A stretch of DNA of 50,673 nucleotides from Hydrogenophilales bacterium. GTDB taxonomy: Bacteria > Pseudomonadota > Gammaproteobacteria > Burkholderiales > Thiobacteraceae. The notes below the pieces were generated by a model. It made no database searches, was not told the origin of the DNA, and saw only the letters and a program-made list of their open reading frames with translations. Positions 1 to 9,373 of the stretch are shown here, in pieces (positions within the stretch are counted from its first letter, which is position 1; every line of letters starts with the position of its first letter). Where the stretch lies: assembly GCA_016235775.1 (NCBI GenBank), contig JACRIU010000086.1, positions 1 to 50,673 on the forward strand, given 5' to 3'. The position numbers and the translations under genes are program-made.

Positions 1-20
1 AGTTTTTTGGTTTTAGCTTT

Positions 21-52
21 TTCTCCGCGTCCTCTGCGTCCTCCGCGGTGAA
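21..52. repeat. Single arm of a dispersed GTCCTCTGCG-type repeat at the window edge
   Basis: The first 50 bases contain a run of CTCCGCGTCCTCTGCG-like units ending in GCGGTGAA. It resembles the right arms of the inverted repeats at 1208-1300, 23350-23389 and 48231-48325. The other arm, if present, lies outside the window. No gene is visible before 129. Confidence 0.5.
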
Positions 53-69
53 TGCTTTTCCCATATCGA

Positions 70-98
70 TTGACGAGAGAACATTTGTTCTCTATATT
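70..98 (+). promoter_or_regulatory. Sigma-70 promoter of the LexA-like/UmuDC cassette
   Basis: A -35 box TTGACG (70-75) and a -10 box TATATT (93-98) are separated by exactly 17 bp, which predicts a transcription start near 105. Sixteen of the 17 spacer bases form operator 1 (77-92), and operator 2 covers the predicted start site. This arrangement rules out the upstream in-frame ATG at 48 as the start of the first gene and supports 129. Confidence 0.75.
77..92. promoter_or_regulatory. Operator 1: perfect 16-bp dyad between -35 and -10
   Basis: GAGAACATTTGTTCTC is a perfect dyad of 7-bp arms around TT. Its core GAAC-ATTT-GTTC fits the GAAC-N4-GTTC LexA (Cheo) box known from Bacillus, not the CTGT-N8-ACAG box usual in beta- and gammaproteobacteria. 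It fills the promoter spacer, so a bound repressor should block RNA polymerase. The likely ligand is the LexA-like protein encoded immediately downstream (inference). Confidence 0.75.
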
Positions 99-100
99 GA

Positions 101-116
101 GAGTACAAATGTTCTC
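101..116. promoter_or_regulatory. Operator 2: imperfect 16-bp dyad over the start site
   Basis: GAGTACAAATGTTCTC is the reverse complement of operator 1 with one base changed (GTAC replaces GAAC in one half-site). The centres of the two operators are 24 bp apart. It covers the predicted transcription start, consistent with autorepression by two repressor dimers. The changed half-site also recalls the GTAC-N4-GTGC boxes described for Pseudomonas putida LexA2. Confidence 0.7.
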
Positions 117-128
117 TTGTACCGCGCC

Positions 129-719
129 ATGACCGATACCGCTAAAGACGCCGATTACCTGGGCAAGCTGCAAGACTATTACGCCGCGTGGAAGAGCCTG
201 CCCTCCTACGCCCGGCTGTGCGAGGTGCTGGGGCTGGCCTCGCGCTCGGCGGTGGGCAAGGTGCTGAACCGGCTGCGTGAGGCAGGTTTTTTAGACCGCA
301 CGCCGGATGAGATTTGGGTGCCGGCCCAGCGCTTCTTCGAGCGCCCCTTGGCGGCATTTCGTGTGCCGGCTGGCACACCCGTCATGGCGGGCGATGCAGG
401 GGTCGAAGCGTTCGCGGTCGATGAGTATCTGATCGGCAAACCGTCGCATACCACCTTGGTGCCGGTGAAAGGCGACTCGATGATCGACGCCGGCATTTTC
501 GAAGGCGATGTCGCGGTGGTGGAAAAGCGCGTCGCGGCCCAAGCGGGCGATATCGTGGTCGCCATCGTCGATAACGAATTCACCATCAAGACCCTGGCAC
601 AGGAGCGCGGCAAATATGTGCTGCACCCGGCCAACCCGGCCTATCCCGTAATCCGTCCGCGCGGCCAGTTGGAACTATTCGGCGTAGTGGTCGGCATCAT
701 CCGCAAATACCGAAGTTAA
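129..719 (+). CDS. LexA-like self-cleaving repressor (HTH + S24 peptidase)
   Basis: Predicted 196-residue LexA-family repressor, probably the regulator of this cassette. Residues 20-57 form a winged-helix DNA-binding region, and residues 80-196 a LexA/UmuD-type S24 protease. The cleavage bond is probably A81-G82 (VPAG), the nucleophile S117 (KGDSM) and the general base K154 (FTIK). The 37-residue Ser-Lys spacing equals that of E. coli LexA. The ATG at 129 is chosen because the promoter lies at 70-98; the longer reading from 48 would begin upstream of it. No clear ribosome binding site precedes it, so the leader is only about 24 nt. The next gene begins 6 nt after the stop. It could equally be called LexA2 or a UmuD-like repressor; whether a separate canonical LexA exists cannot be seen here. 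Confidence 0.85.
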   Translation: MTDTAKDADYLGKLQDYYAAWKSLPSYARLCEVLGLASRSAVGKVLNRLREAGFLDRTPDEIWVPAQRFFERPLAAFRVPAGTPVMAGDAGVEAFAVDEYLIGKPSHTTLVPVKGDSMIDAGIFEGDVAVVEKRVAAQAGDIVVAIVDNEFTIKTLAQERGKYVLHPANPAYPVIRPRGQLELFGVVVGIIRKYRS

Positions 720-725
720 TCCACG

Positions 726-1202
726 ATGCGCCACCCCATGAAACTGGAACGCGATGCCGCATTCCAGCACGGCCTCACCCCCCTCGCGGATTTGAATGCG
801 GTGCTGCCAATCGGCAAACATCCCCTGCTCGCACGCCCGGTGCCCGCGGGATTCCCCTCCCCCGCGGATGATTATGTCGAGGGCTGCATCAGCCTCGACG
901 ACTATCTAGTGCGGCATAAAGAAGCGACGTTTTTTCTCAAAGTCGCGGGCGACTCCATGCGCGGCTTGGCTATTTTCGACGGCGACCTGCTGGTGGTGGA
1001 CCGCGCGCTGCAAGCCGCGCACGAAAGCGTGGTGATTGCCGTACTCGACCATGAATTCACCGTGAAGCAATTGCTGCACACGCCCAGCGGCTATGTGCTG
1101 CACGCCGCCAACCCCGCTTACCCCGACATCACAGTCAAGCCGGAGCAGGAGCTGACAATCTGGGGCGTGGTGCGCTGGGCGATTCATCAGGTATCGGTGT
1201 AG
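726..1202 (+). CDS. umuD: UmuD-like S24 protease, polymerase V accessory subunit
   Basis: 158 residues. UmuD family proteins self-cleave on RecA filaments and then partner UmuC for translesion synthesis. The probable cleavage bond is A41-G42 (VPAGF), where E. coli UmuD has Cys24-Gly25. The catalytic serine is S77 (AGDSM) and the lysine K114 (FTVK), with the same 37-residue spacing as in the upstream repressor. The N-terminal arm is longer than in E. coli UmuD (41 against 24 residues) and shows no HTH, so it is a processing arm rather than a DNA-binding domain. It sits 6 nt after the repressor gene and is separated from umuC by a long inverted repeat. Confidence 0.85.
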   Translation: MRHPMKLERDAAFQHGLTPLADLNAVLPIGKHPLLARPVPAGFPSPADDYVEGCISLDDYLVRHKEATFFLKVAGDSMRGLAIFDGDLLVVDRALQAAHESVVIAVLDHEFTVKQLLHTPSGYVLHAANPAYPDITVKPEQELTIWGVVRWAIHQVSV

Positions 1203-1207
1203 AAAAT

Positions 1208-1300
1208 CTTTTGCCACAGAGATCACAGAGGGCACAGAGAAAGGCAAAACAGGGCATGCGATAGGTTTCCTCTGTGCCCTCTGTGATCTCTGTGGCAAGA
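1208..1300. repeat. Long inverted repeat between umuD-like and umuC genes
   Basis: The left arm 1208-1240 (TTGCCACAGAGATCACAGAG core) and right arm 1268-1300 pair over about 33 bases with few mismatches around a loop of roughly 27 nt. Each arm is itself made of CACAGAG units. It belongs to a repeat family also seen as single arms at 21-52 and 23350-23389, with a diverged copy at 48231-48325. In mRNA it would form a strong hairpin inside the predicted operon. Confidence 0.85.
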
Positions 1301-1330
1301 TTTTTAACGCACTTGAAGTTCTGGACTTAA

Positions 1331-2617
1331 ATGCATCAAACCGTCATCGCCCTCATCGACTGCAACAATTTCTATGTCTCGTGCGAGCGCGTGTTCCAGC
1401 CCCGGCTCGAAGGCCGGCCGGTAGTCGTGCTGTCGAACAACGACGGCTGCGTGGTGGCGCGCTCGCAGGAGGTGCGCGATCTCGGCGTCAAAATGGCCGC
1501 GCCGTGGTTTCAAATACGCGAGCTGGCCGAACGGCACGGCGTCATCGCCTTCTCCTCCAACTACACGCTGTATGCGGACATGTCGAACCGGGTAATGAGC
1601 CTGCTCGCCGAGTTCAGCCCGCAGCAGGAAATCTATTCCATCGACGAATGTTTTCTCGATCTCGGCGGATTCAAACATCTCGACTGCACCGCCTACGGCC
1701 AGCGCATCCGCGCGACCATCAAGCAGCATGTCGGGCTGCCGGTGTGCGCCGGTATCGGCGCTTCTAAAACCTTGGCCAAGCTCGCCAATCATGTCGCCAA
1801 GAAACGGCCCGGCTATGCCGGCGTCTGCGATTTCAACGCCTTGGACGCCGCCGCACTCGATGCCCTGTTGGGCACGATCGCCGTGAATGAAGTGTGGGGC
1901 GTCGGGCCGCGCATCGCCGCACGTTTGATCGACATGGGCATCAGCACGGTGTGCGATCTCAAGCGCGCGCCAGCCAAAATGATCCGCGCCCAATTCAGCG
2001 TGGTGCTGGAGCGCACCGTCGCCGAGTTGAACGGCGAAGCCTGCCTCACCCTGGAAGAAATCGCGCCGCCGAAACAGCAGATCATGGCCTCGCGTTCATT
2101 CGGCGAGTACGTATATACGCAGGAAGAATTAGCGCAAGCAGTGGTCGCCTACACCACGCGCGCCGCCGAGAAATTGCGGCGCCAAGCCTCGCTCGCCGGG
2201 GCGATTCAAGTCTATATCCGCACCAATCCCTTCAAGGCCGGTGCGCCGCAATACCAGCGCGGCTTGCTCGTGCCGCTACCTGCGCCCAGCGACGATACGC
2301 GGCAACTGGCGCGCGCCGCGCTATTCGGGCTGCGCCGCCTCTACCGCCCGGGCTTCGCTTATCAAAAGGCAGGCGTGGTGCTCAGCGAATTGATCCCCAT
2401 CACGCAGCGCCCGCGCACCCTGTTCGACGATCCCGCCGCGCAAGCGCGCAGCCAGTCCCTGATGCACGTGATGGATGGCATCAACCGCATCATGGGCGAG
2501 CGCACCTTGCATTTGCTGGGAGAGGGATTGGAAAAACCTTGGAAGATGCGCCGTGGCCACAAAACGCCGAACTACACCACGCGCTTTGATGAAATCGCAG
2601 TGGCGCGTGCTGATTAG
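1331..2617 (+). CDS. umuC: UmuC-like Y-family DNA polymerase (Pol V catalytic subunit)
   Basis: 428 residues against 422 in E. coli UmuC. The Y-family palm carries D10 (ALIDCNNF) and the SIDE motif with D105 and E106, the three metal-binding acids. The steric and finger region ([19 protein letters not shown]) is intact. It is followed by the helix-hairpin-helix thumb (about 185-225), the little finger domain, and the DUF4113-like C-terminus near residue 370 onward. It inserts nucleotides opposite lesions together with processed UmuD. It is probably cotranscribed with the two S24 genes, although the hairpin at 1208-1300 could reduce read-through or translation. The gene is complete, with no frameshift. 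Confidence 0.93.
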   Translation: MHQTVIALIDCNNFYVSCERVFQPRLEGRPVVVLSNNDGCVVARSQEVRDLGVKMAAPWFQIRELAERHGVIAFSSNYTLYADMSNRVMSLLAEFSPQQEIYSIDECFLDLGGFKHLDCTAYGQRIRATIKQHVGLPVCAGIGASKTLAKLANHVAKKRPGYAGVCDFNALDAAALDALLGTIAVNEVWGVGPRIAARLIDMGISTVCDLKRAPAKMIRAQFSVVLERTVAELNGEACLTLEEIAPPKQQIMASRSFGEYVYTQEELAQAVVAYTTRAAEKLRRQASLAGAIQVYIRTNPFKAGAPQYQRGLLVPLPAPSDDTRQLARAALFGLRRLYRPGFAYQKAGVVLSELIPITQRPRTLFDDPAAQARSQSLMHVMDGINRIMGERTLHLLGEGLEKPWKMRRGHKTPNYTTRFDEIAVARAD

Positions 2618-2724
2618 CGGGAACTTTTTCCAGCAACCGATCTCCCATTAAGGTATTTATTCGGCTGAAGATTCCTGGAACCGCATATTGCCGCTAAGCC
2701 GGCGCCATGCTACTTTATAAGCCC

Positions 2725-3072
2725 ATGAGCAAAACGTTGCGACAAAGCTTGGCGATTTTTTTGATGCTGTGGCTGCCGATTTTTAGCGGCAGCGCGCTGG
2801 CCATGGTGTCGTGCCCGCACATGATGTCGCATGACCTGTCCATGCCGGCAGCCGGGCATGCCGATCACGGCAATGCCCAGAGCCAACAGCCAGAAAATAG
2901 TCTTAGCTGCGATCAGTGCGGCCTGTGTCAGGTTGCCTGTTCGCCCGGGTTGACCGCTTCCCTGAACCCATCCATCACCGCGGCATCCAGCGTGGAGAAC
3001 GCAACGCCGCTCAGCCTGTTCCGTTCCATCACCCTGCCGCTGTTCGATCCACCTCCGCTCGTTCTCGTTTAA
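2725..3072 (+). CDS. Small exported Cys/His/Met-rich protein of the copper cluster
   Basis: 115 residues from the ATG at 2725; an ATG 18 nt upstream is also possible. A signal peptide (about 1-25, ending SGSALA) is followed by a His/Met-rich stretch (HMMSHDLSM, HADHG) and a cysteine cluster CDQCGLCQVAC, both plausible metal ligands. The C-terminus ends in a Pro-rich DPPPLVLV tail. It resembles the loosely defined DUF2946-like small proteins found beside copper genes, but I cannot name a family with certainty. Its position as first gene of the copper block suggests a periplasmic copper-binding or sensing role (inference). Confidence 0.7.
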   Translation: MSKTLRQSLAIFLMLWLPIFSGSALAMVSCPHMMSHDLSMPAAGHADHGNAQSQQPENSLSCDQCGLCQVACSPGLTASLNPSITAASSVENATPLSLFRSITLPLFDPPPLVLV

Positions 3073-3187
3073 CGCAAATATTACCGCTTAGCCCTCCGCT
3101 GCCTGTATCGCGGACGGGGTAGCGCCTGTATTCCTATATCGATTGGCGGCATCTCCGTCAACGATCAACGCGATTAAAGGAGTCTCC

Positions 3188-3652
3188 ATGGATACGATTA
3201 AACGCTTTGCCACGGGCGCCGTGCTGCTCGGCGCGCTGTTCACCGCCAACGCTTACGCCCAAGCCACCGACCCCGCAGCGGCGACGCCGCCGCTGCGCTA
3301 TGAAAGCGCGTTTTCCGATTACCGCGCGCAGCAAGACACGCCAGCACTGCCTTGGAAGAATTTATTCACGGCGGACGGGGATTTTGCCGATACGCCAACC
3401 CAACTGGCGCAAGCCGTTAGCGCGCCCGCCACGGCCAGCGATACGCGCGGGCGCATCGAATCCATCAACGCCGCTGACGGCAAAGTGAAGCTCAAGCATG
3501 GCCCGATTCCCAAATTCGACATGCCGGGAATGACCATGGTGTTCCGCGTGCAAGACCCGAAACTGCTCTCGCAAATCAAGGTGGGCGATGAGGTCGGCGT
3601 CACGCTGGAAAAGAGCGGCGGCAGCTTAGTCATAACGGGTTTCCAAAAATAA
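3188..3652 (+). CDS. CusF-like periplasmic copper-binding protein
   Basis: 154 residues. The ATG at 3188 has a good ribosome binding site (AAAGGAG about 6 nt upstream), so the longer in-frame start at 3143 is unlikely. Signal peptide about 1-22 (ANAYA). Residues about 38-70 carry a conserved linker region (YESAFSDYR...PW), followed by a CusF/CopK-like OB-fold domain (about 85-154). Its metal site reads HGPIPKFDMPGMTM. In E. coli CusF the ligands are His36, Met47 and Met49 with Trp44 capping the copper; here the Trp position holds Met. It probably carries Cu(I) or Ag(I) in the periplasm and hands it to the neighbouring outer membrane protein or oxidase. It ends 9 nt before the TolC-type gene. 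Confidence 0.85.
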   Translation: MDTIKRFATGAVLLGALFTANAYAQATDPAAATPPLRYESAFSDYRAQQDTPALPWKNLFTADGDFADTPTQLAQAVSAPATASDTRGRIESINAADGKVKLKHGPIPKFDMPGMTMVFRVQDPKLLSQIKVGDEVGVTLEKSGGSLVITGFQK

Positions 3653-3661
3653 GGAGGCGCC

Positions 3662-5086
3662 ATGACCATTCCAATCCATCGACCCATACCGCGACCGAAG
3701 CGACTGGTGGCCGCATTCGTCACGCTCACGCTCAGCGGCTGCGCCAGCTTTTCGGCGGATGGCGGCTTCAAGCGCGTCGAGGGCGAGGCCCAATCTCGCC
3801 TCGGCACGAACGTGCAAGTGCCGCGTCCAGCGGATAGCCCGGCCACGAGCCAAGTGCGCGCGCTTTTGGCCAAGCCGCTCTCCGCCGACGATGCGGTGCA
3901 AATCGCGCTGCTCAACAATCCCGGCCTCAAAGCCAGCTTGGCGGAATTGCAAATCGCCGAAGCGGATTTAGTGCAAGCCGGCCGGCTGCGCAATCCCGGC
4001 TTCAGCTTCGCGCGTTTAAAGCGCGGCACGGAAATCGAACTCGAACGCACCTTCACGCTCGATATCCTGGGACTATTCGCCATCCCGCTCAAAACCGAAA
4101 TCGAGTCGCGCCGCTTCGAGCAAGCGCAGCTCGGCGCGGCAGGCGATGTGCTCAAGCTGGCGGCGGAAACCCGGCGTGCGTATTTCAGCGCCGTTGCCGC
4201 GCAAGAATCCTTGGCGTATTTGGAGCAAGTGAAAATCGCCGCCGAAACCAGCGCCGAACTGGCGCAACGCATGGCGCAAGTCGGCAATTGGAGCAAACTC
4301 GCGCAAATGCGCGAGCAGTTGTTCTATGCCGAATCCACCAGCCAATTGGCGCGCGCGAAGCAAACCGTCATCGCGGAACGCGAGCGGCTGACGCGCTTGA
4401 TGGGGTTATGGGGCAGCGACCTCGGCTTCAAACTACCGGAGCGCCTGCCGGAACTGCCAGCCAAGGCGATAGAACGCACCGAGGTGGAAGCAACGGCGCT
4501 GCAAAGCCGGCTCGATCTACAGATGGCCAAGCAGGAAGTGGCGGGCATGGCGCAATCGATCGGTCTCAGCAAGGCCACGCGCTTCGTCAATGTGCTGGAT
4601 CTCGGTTACCAGCACAACACTTCGAATGAAGCGCCGCGCCAAACCGGATACGAGATCGATATCCAAATTCCGATCTTCGACTGGGGTGACGCGAAAATCG
4701 CGCGGGCCGAGGCCGCTTATAGGCAAGCCGTGAATCGCACCGCCGAAACGGCGATCAATGCCCGCTCCGAAGCGCGCGAGGCGTATCAGTCCTATCGCAC
4801 CGCCTTCGATCTCGCCCGGCACTATCGGGATGAAATCGTGCCCTTGCGCAAGAAAATTTCCGACGAACAATTGCTGCGCTATAACGGCATGCTGATCGGC
4901 GTATTCGAATTGATCGCCGATGCGCGCGAGCAAGTCATGAGTGTGAACGGCTACATCGAAGCGCTGCGCGATTATTGGCTCGCCGAGACCGGCTTGCAGG
5001 GCGCGCTCTCCGGCCCCGGCGGCGGCATGCTGCGCGCAGTCGGCCAATCACCCTCCCTGCCCGCCGCTACCGGCGGCGGGCACTAA
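3662..5086 (+). CDS. TolC/CusC-type outer membrane efflux lipoprotein
   Basis: 474 residues. The signal peptide ends in a lipobox (LTLSGC, lipid Cys near residue 22), followed by two outer membrane efflux protein repeats (about 75-255 and 270-455) rich in long alpha-helices with the usual Asn/Leu pattern (IALLNNPGLKASLAELQIAEADL). Members form trimeric outer membrane channels that normally dock with an RND pump and adaptor. No pump or adaptor gene is present in the window, so the partner lies elsewhere or the protein works with the periplasmic copper proteins. A good AAGGAGG site precedes the ATG. It is in an operon with the CusF-like gene (9 nt gap) and the multicopper oxidase (15 nt gap). 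Confidence 0.88.
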   Translation: MTIPIHRPIPRPKRLVAAFVTLTLSGCASFSADGGFKRVEGEAQSRLGTNVQVPRPADSPATSQVRALLAKPLSADDAVQIALLNNPGLKASLAELQIAEADLVQAGRLRNPGFSFARLKRGTEIELERTFTLDILGLFAIPLKTEIESRRFEQAQLGAAGDVLKLAAETRRAYFSAVAAQESLAYLEQVKIAAETSAELAQRMAQVGNWSKLAQMREQLFYAESTSQLARAKQTVIAERERLTRLMGLWGSDLGFKLPERLPELPAKAIERTEVEATALQSRLDLQMAKQEVAGMAQSIGLSKATRFVNVLDLGYQHNTSNEAPRQTGYEIDIQIPIFDWGDAKIARAEAAYRQAVNRTAETAINARSEAREAYQSYRTAFDLARHYRDEIVPLRKKISDEQLLRYNGMLIGVFELIADAREQVMSVNGYIEALRDYWLAETGLQGALSGPGGGMLRAVGQSPSLPAATGGGH

Positions 5087-5101
5087 GCAAAGGAAAAAAA
5101 A

Positions 5102-6472
5102 ATGGTTACACGTCGAGATTTTATCCGCAGCTCCGGCGCTGCTTTGTTGGGCGCAGGCGTGGTGAGCAAGGCCGCGGTGGCGGCGGTACCGGAGGCGATG
5201 ATCTTCACCGACCCCGCCACCCAGCCGCCGCTCAAACCCGCCAGCGGGCGCCCCTACAACCCGGTGGTCACGCTCAACGGCTGGAGCGCGCCCTGGCGCA
5301 TGAAAAATGGCTGGAAGGAATTCCACCTGGTGGCCGAGCCGGTGCTGCGCGAATTCGCGCCCGGCATGAAGGTCAATATGTGGGGCTACAACGGCTCCAG
5401 CCCCGGCCCGACCATCGAATGCGTTGAAGGCGACAAGGTACGCATCTTCGTCACCAACAAGTTGCCCGAGCATACCGCCGTGCACTGGCACGGCATCCTG
5501 CTGCCCTGCGGCATGGATGGCGTGGGCGGTTTGACGCAGCCGACGATCCAGCCGGGCAAGACTTTCGTCTATGAATTCGAGATGAAAAAATCCGGCACCT
5601 TCATGTACCACCCGCATGCCGACGAGATGGTGCAACTGGCCATGGGCATGCACGGCTTCCTGGTGGTGCATCCGAAGAACCCCAACTTCATGCGCGTGGA
5701 TCGGGACTTCGTCTTCCTCATGACTTCCTACGACATCGACCCCGGCAGCTACACGCCCAAGCCCGCCACCATGCTGGACTTCAATATGTGGACCTGGAAC
5801 AGCCGGGTGTGTCCGGGCATCGATCCCTTCGTGGTGCGCACAGGCGACCGGGTGCGCATCCGCTTCGGCAACCTCACCATGACCAACCACCCGATCCACA
5901 TGCACGGCTATGATTTCGAGGTGACCTGCACCGACGGCGGCTGGGTGCCCAAACAGGCGCGCTGGCCGGAAGTCACCGTGGATAGCGCCGTGGGGCAGAT
6001 GCGCGCCTTCGAGTTCGACGCCGTCAATCCCGGTGACTGGGCCATCCACTGCCACAAATCGCACCACACCATGAACGCCATGGGGCATGACACGCCCAAT
6101 CTGATCGGCGTCGATCAGCGCGGCGTGGCCAAGAAAATCAATCAACTGGTGCCGGAATACATGACCATGGGCAGCACCGGCATGGCGGAGATGGGCGAAA
6201 TGGAAATGCCGCTGCCGGAGAACACCCTGCCCATGATGACCGGGCAGGGGCCGTTCGGCGGCGTGGAAATGGGCGGCATGTTCAGCGTGGTGAAGGTGCA
6301 CGACAACATCAAGCCCGGCGACTACAAAGACCCAGGCTGGTACAAGCACCCGAAAGGCACGGTGGCTTATGAGTGGGCCGGCGACATGCCGGAACCCAAA
6401 CGGGCCAAGGCGCCCAAGGCCGACGGCAGCGAACTGAAAGTCCGCAAACCCAGCGGCCATGGCGGACATTGA
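5102..6472 (+). CDS. Tat-exported multicopper oxidase, copper tolerance type
   Basis: 456 residues. The N-terminus carries a twin-arginine signal (TRRDFIRS, residues 3-10) and a hydrophobic stretch ending near AVAA. The four copper motifs are all present: HWHG (128-131), HPH (170-172), HPIHMHG (263-269), and HCHKSHH (316-322) with M327 as probable axial ligand of the type 1 copper. It is about 150 residues shorter than CopA/PcoA and lacks their long Met-rich central insert. The C-terminal part (about 350-400) is however Met-rich (MTMGSTGMAEMGEMEM), a common feature of cuprous oxidases. Predicted role: periplasmic oxidation of Cu(I) to less toxic Cu(II). The next gene, a cupredoxin, starts 26 nt downstream and may be its redox partner. 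Confidence 0.93.
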   Translation: MVTRRDFIRSSGAALLGAGVVSKAAVAAVPEAMIFTDPATQPPLKPASGRPYNPVVTLNGWSAPWRMKNGWKEFHLVAEPVLREFAPGMKVNMWGYNGSSPGPTIECVEGDKVRIFVTNKLPEHTAVHWHGILLPCGMDGVGGLTQPTIQPGKTFVYEFEMKKSGTFMYHPHADEMVQLAMGMHGFLVVHPKNPNFMRVDRDFVFLMTSYDIDPGSYTPKPATMLDFNMWTWNSRVCPGIDPFVVRTGDRVRIRFGNLTMTNHPIHMHGYDFEVTCTDGGWVPKQARWPEVTVDSAVGQMRAFEFDAVNPGDWAIHCHKSHHTMNAMGHDTPNLIGVDQRGVAKKINQLVPEYMTMGSTGMAEMGEMEMPLPENTLPMMTGQGPFGGVEMGGMFSVVKVHDNIKPGDYKDPGWYKHPKGTVAYEWAGDMPEPKRAKAPKADGSELKVRKPSGHGGH

Positions 6473-6498
6473 TCAACCTCTCTCATCAAGGACACATT

Positions 6499-6987
6499 AT
6501 GAAAACCAAACCATACTTACTCCTCCCCCTCGCTTTCGCCGCAAGCGCCGCATTGGCGCATGGCAATGAAACGCATGAGCAAAAACCCGCGATCGAGTAT
6601 GCCAAGGCGGAGGACAAAGCATTCGGCAAGGCCGCCGATCCCCGGCGCGCCACGCGCACCATGACGGTGGAGATGAGCGATGCGATGCGCTTCACGCCCG
6701 CCGAGATCAGCGTCAAGCGCGGCGAAACCGTCAAATTCATCATCAAGAACCAAGGCAAGATCATGCACGAAATGGTGCTCGGCACGATGGCCGAACTGAA
6801 AGAGCACGGCGCGGCGATGAAAAAATTTCCCGGCATGGAGCACGACGAGCCCTATATGGCGCACGTCGCGCCGGGGAAATCCGGCGAGATGGGCTGGCAA
6901 TTCACTCGCGCCGGCGAGTTCTACTACGCTTGTCTGCTGCCCGGCCATTTCGAAGCCGGCATGGTGGGCAAAATCATCGTGAAATAG
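6499..6987 (+). CDS. Periplasmic cupredoxin (plastocyanin/azurin-like)
   Basis: 162 residues from the ATG at 6499, chosen because it begins a typical signal peptide (MKTKPYLLLP...ALA, cleavage about residue 20) and follows AAGGACA. The longer in-frame reading starts inside the oxidase gene. The cupredoxin fold covers about 55-162, with type 1 copper ligands H90 (IMHEM), C145, H150 and M155 (ACLLPGHFEAGM). It probably passes electrons to or from the preceding multicopper oxidase, or buffers copper. It is the last gene of the copper block; its stop codon is followed after 7 nt by a double-hairpin repeat. Confidence 0.9.
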   Translation: MKTKPYLLLPLAFAASAALAHGNETHEQKPAIEYAKAEDKAFGKAADPRRATRTMTVEMSDAMRFTPAEISVKRGETVKFIIKNQGKIMHEMVLGTMAELKEHGAAMKKFPGMEHDEPYMAHVAPGKSGEMGWQFTRAGEFYYACLLPGHFEAGMVGKIIVK

Positions 6988-6994
6988 CTTCCGC

Positions 6995-7038
6995 AGCGCC
7001 GGCTTCCAGCCGGCATGCAAGCAGGATGCTTGCGCTAC
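6995..7038. repeat. Double-hairpin repeat, copy A (inverted relative to 33803-33848)
   Basis: Two adjacent small hairpins, GCCGGCTTCCAGCCGGC and GCAAGCAGGATGCTTGC, are enclosed by AGCG/CGCT ends. The reverse complement matches 33803-33848 over 43 bases with one difference. It lies between the convergent cupredoxin and merA genes, 5 nt from the merA stop, where it could act as a bidirectional transcript end. Confidence 0.9.
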
Positions 7039-7043
7039 ATACG

Positions 7044-8977
<1,934 letters not shown>

Positions 8978-8987
8978 GACTAATTTC

Positions 8988-9338
8988 CTAATAAAAAAAA
9001 TGGGCGGCATAGGGGGACCCCAGCGCGATCAGCACCAGCAGCGCGACGGCCGAGAACAGCATTTTGTATGCCCGGTTTGCCTGGGGCGCGGCGCACACCT
9101 TCCCCGCTTCGCACGCGGTCGCGGGGCGCCAAATCTTGCGGTAAGCCAATACCAGGAAAACGAAGGCAAGGCCGATAAACAGCGGGCGGTAGGGCTCCAG
9201 CACTTGCAAGTTGGCCACCCAGGCGCCGCCCAGGCCAAGCATGACCAGCACCAACGGCCCCAAACAACAAACCGACGCCAGAATGGCTGTCAGGCCGCCC
9301 GCGGCGAGAACGGCGGATTCGGATTTACATTTCGACAT
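8988..9338 (-). CDS. merT: Mercuric ion transport protein
   Basis: 116 residues, the classical MerT length, from the ATG at 9338 preceded by AAGGAAAG. It has three predicted membrane helices. The first holds the vicinal cysteines C24-C25 (ASVCCLGP) that take Hg(II) from MerP. C76 and C82 lie in the cytoplasmic loop and pass it on toward the MerA N-terminal domain. First gene of the merTPA operon. Confidence 0.95.
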   Translation of the reverse strand: MSKCKSESAVLAAGGLTAILASVCCLGPLVLVMLGLGGAWVANLQVLEPYRPLFIGLAFVFLVLAYRKIWRPATACEAGKVCAAPQANRAYKMLFSAVALLVLIALGSPYAAHFFY

Positions 9339-9373
9339 CGTGCTTTCCTTTCCAAGAAATGAGCGATGGCGTA

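Noticed and set aside
48..128. N-terminal extension of the LexA-like protein from an ATG at 48
   Set aside because: The extension would be encoded across the -35/-10 promoter and both operators; the family alignment begins after M28 (129).
1..2617. Canonical CTGT-N8-ACAG SOS box near the umuDC cassette
   Set aside because: None was found near the promoter; only the GAAC/GTAC-N4-GTTC dyads are present.
3319..4296. 325-codon minus-strand reading frame opposite the CusF-like and TolC-type genes
   Set aside because: Low-complexity Ser/Ala composition, no domain, and fully antisense to two well-supported genes.
5048..6469. 473-codon minus-strand reading frame opposite the multicopper oxidase
   Set aside because: It is a His/Gly-rich shadow produced by codon bias of the real gene, which has a Tat signal and all copper motifs.
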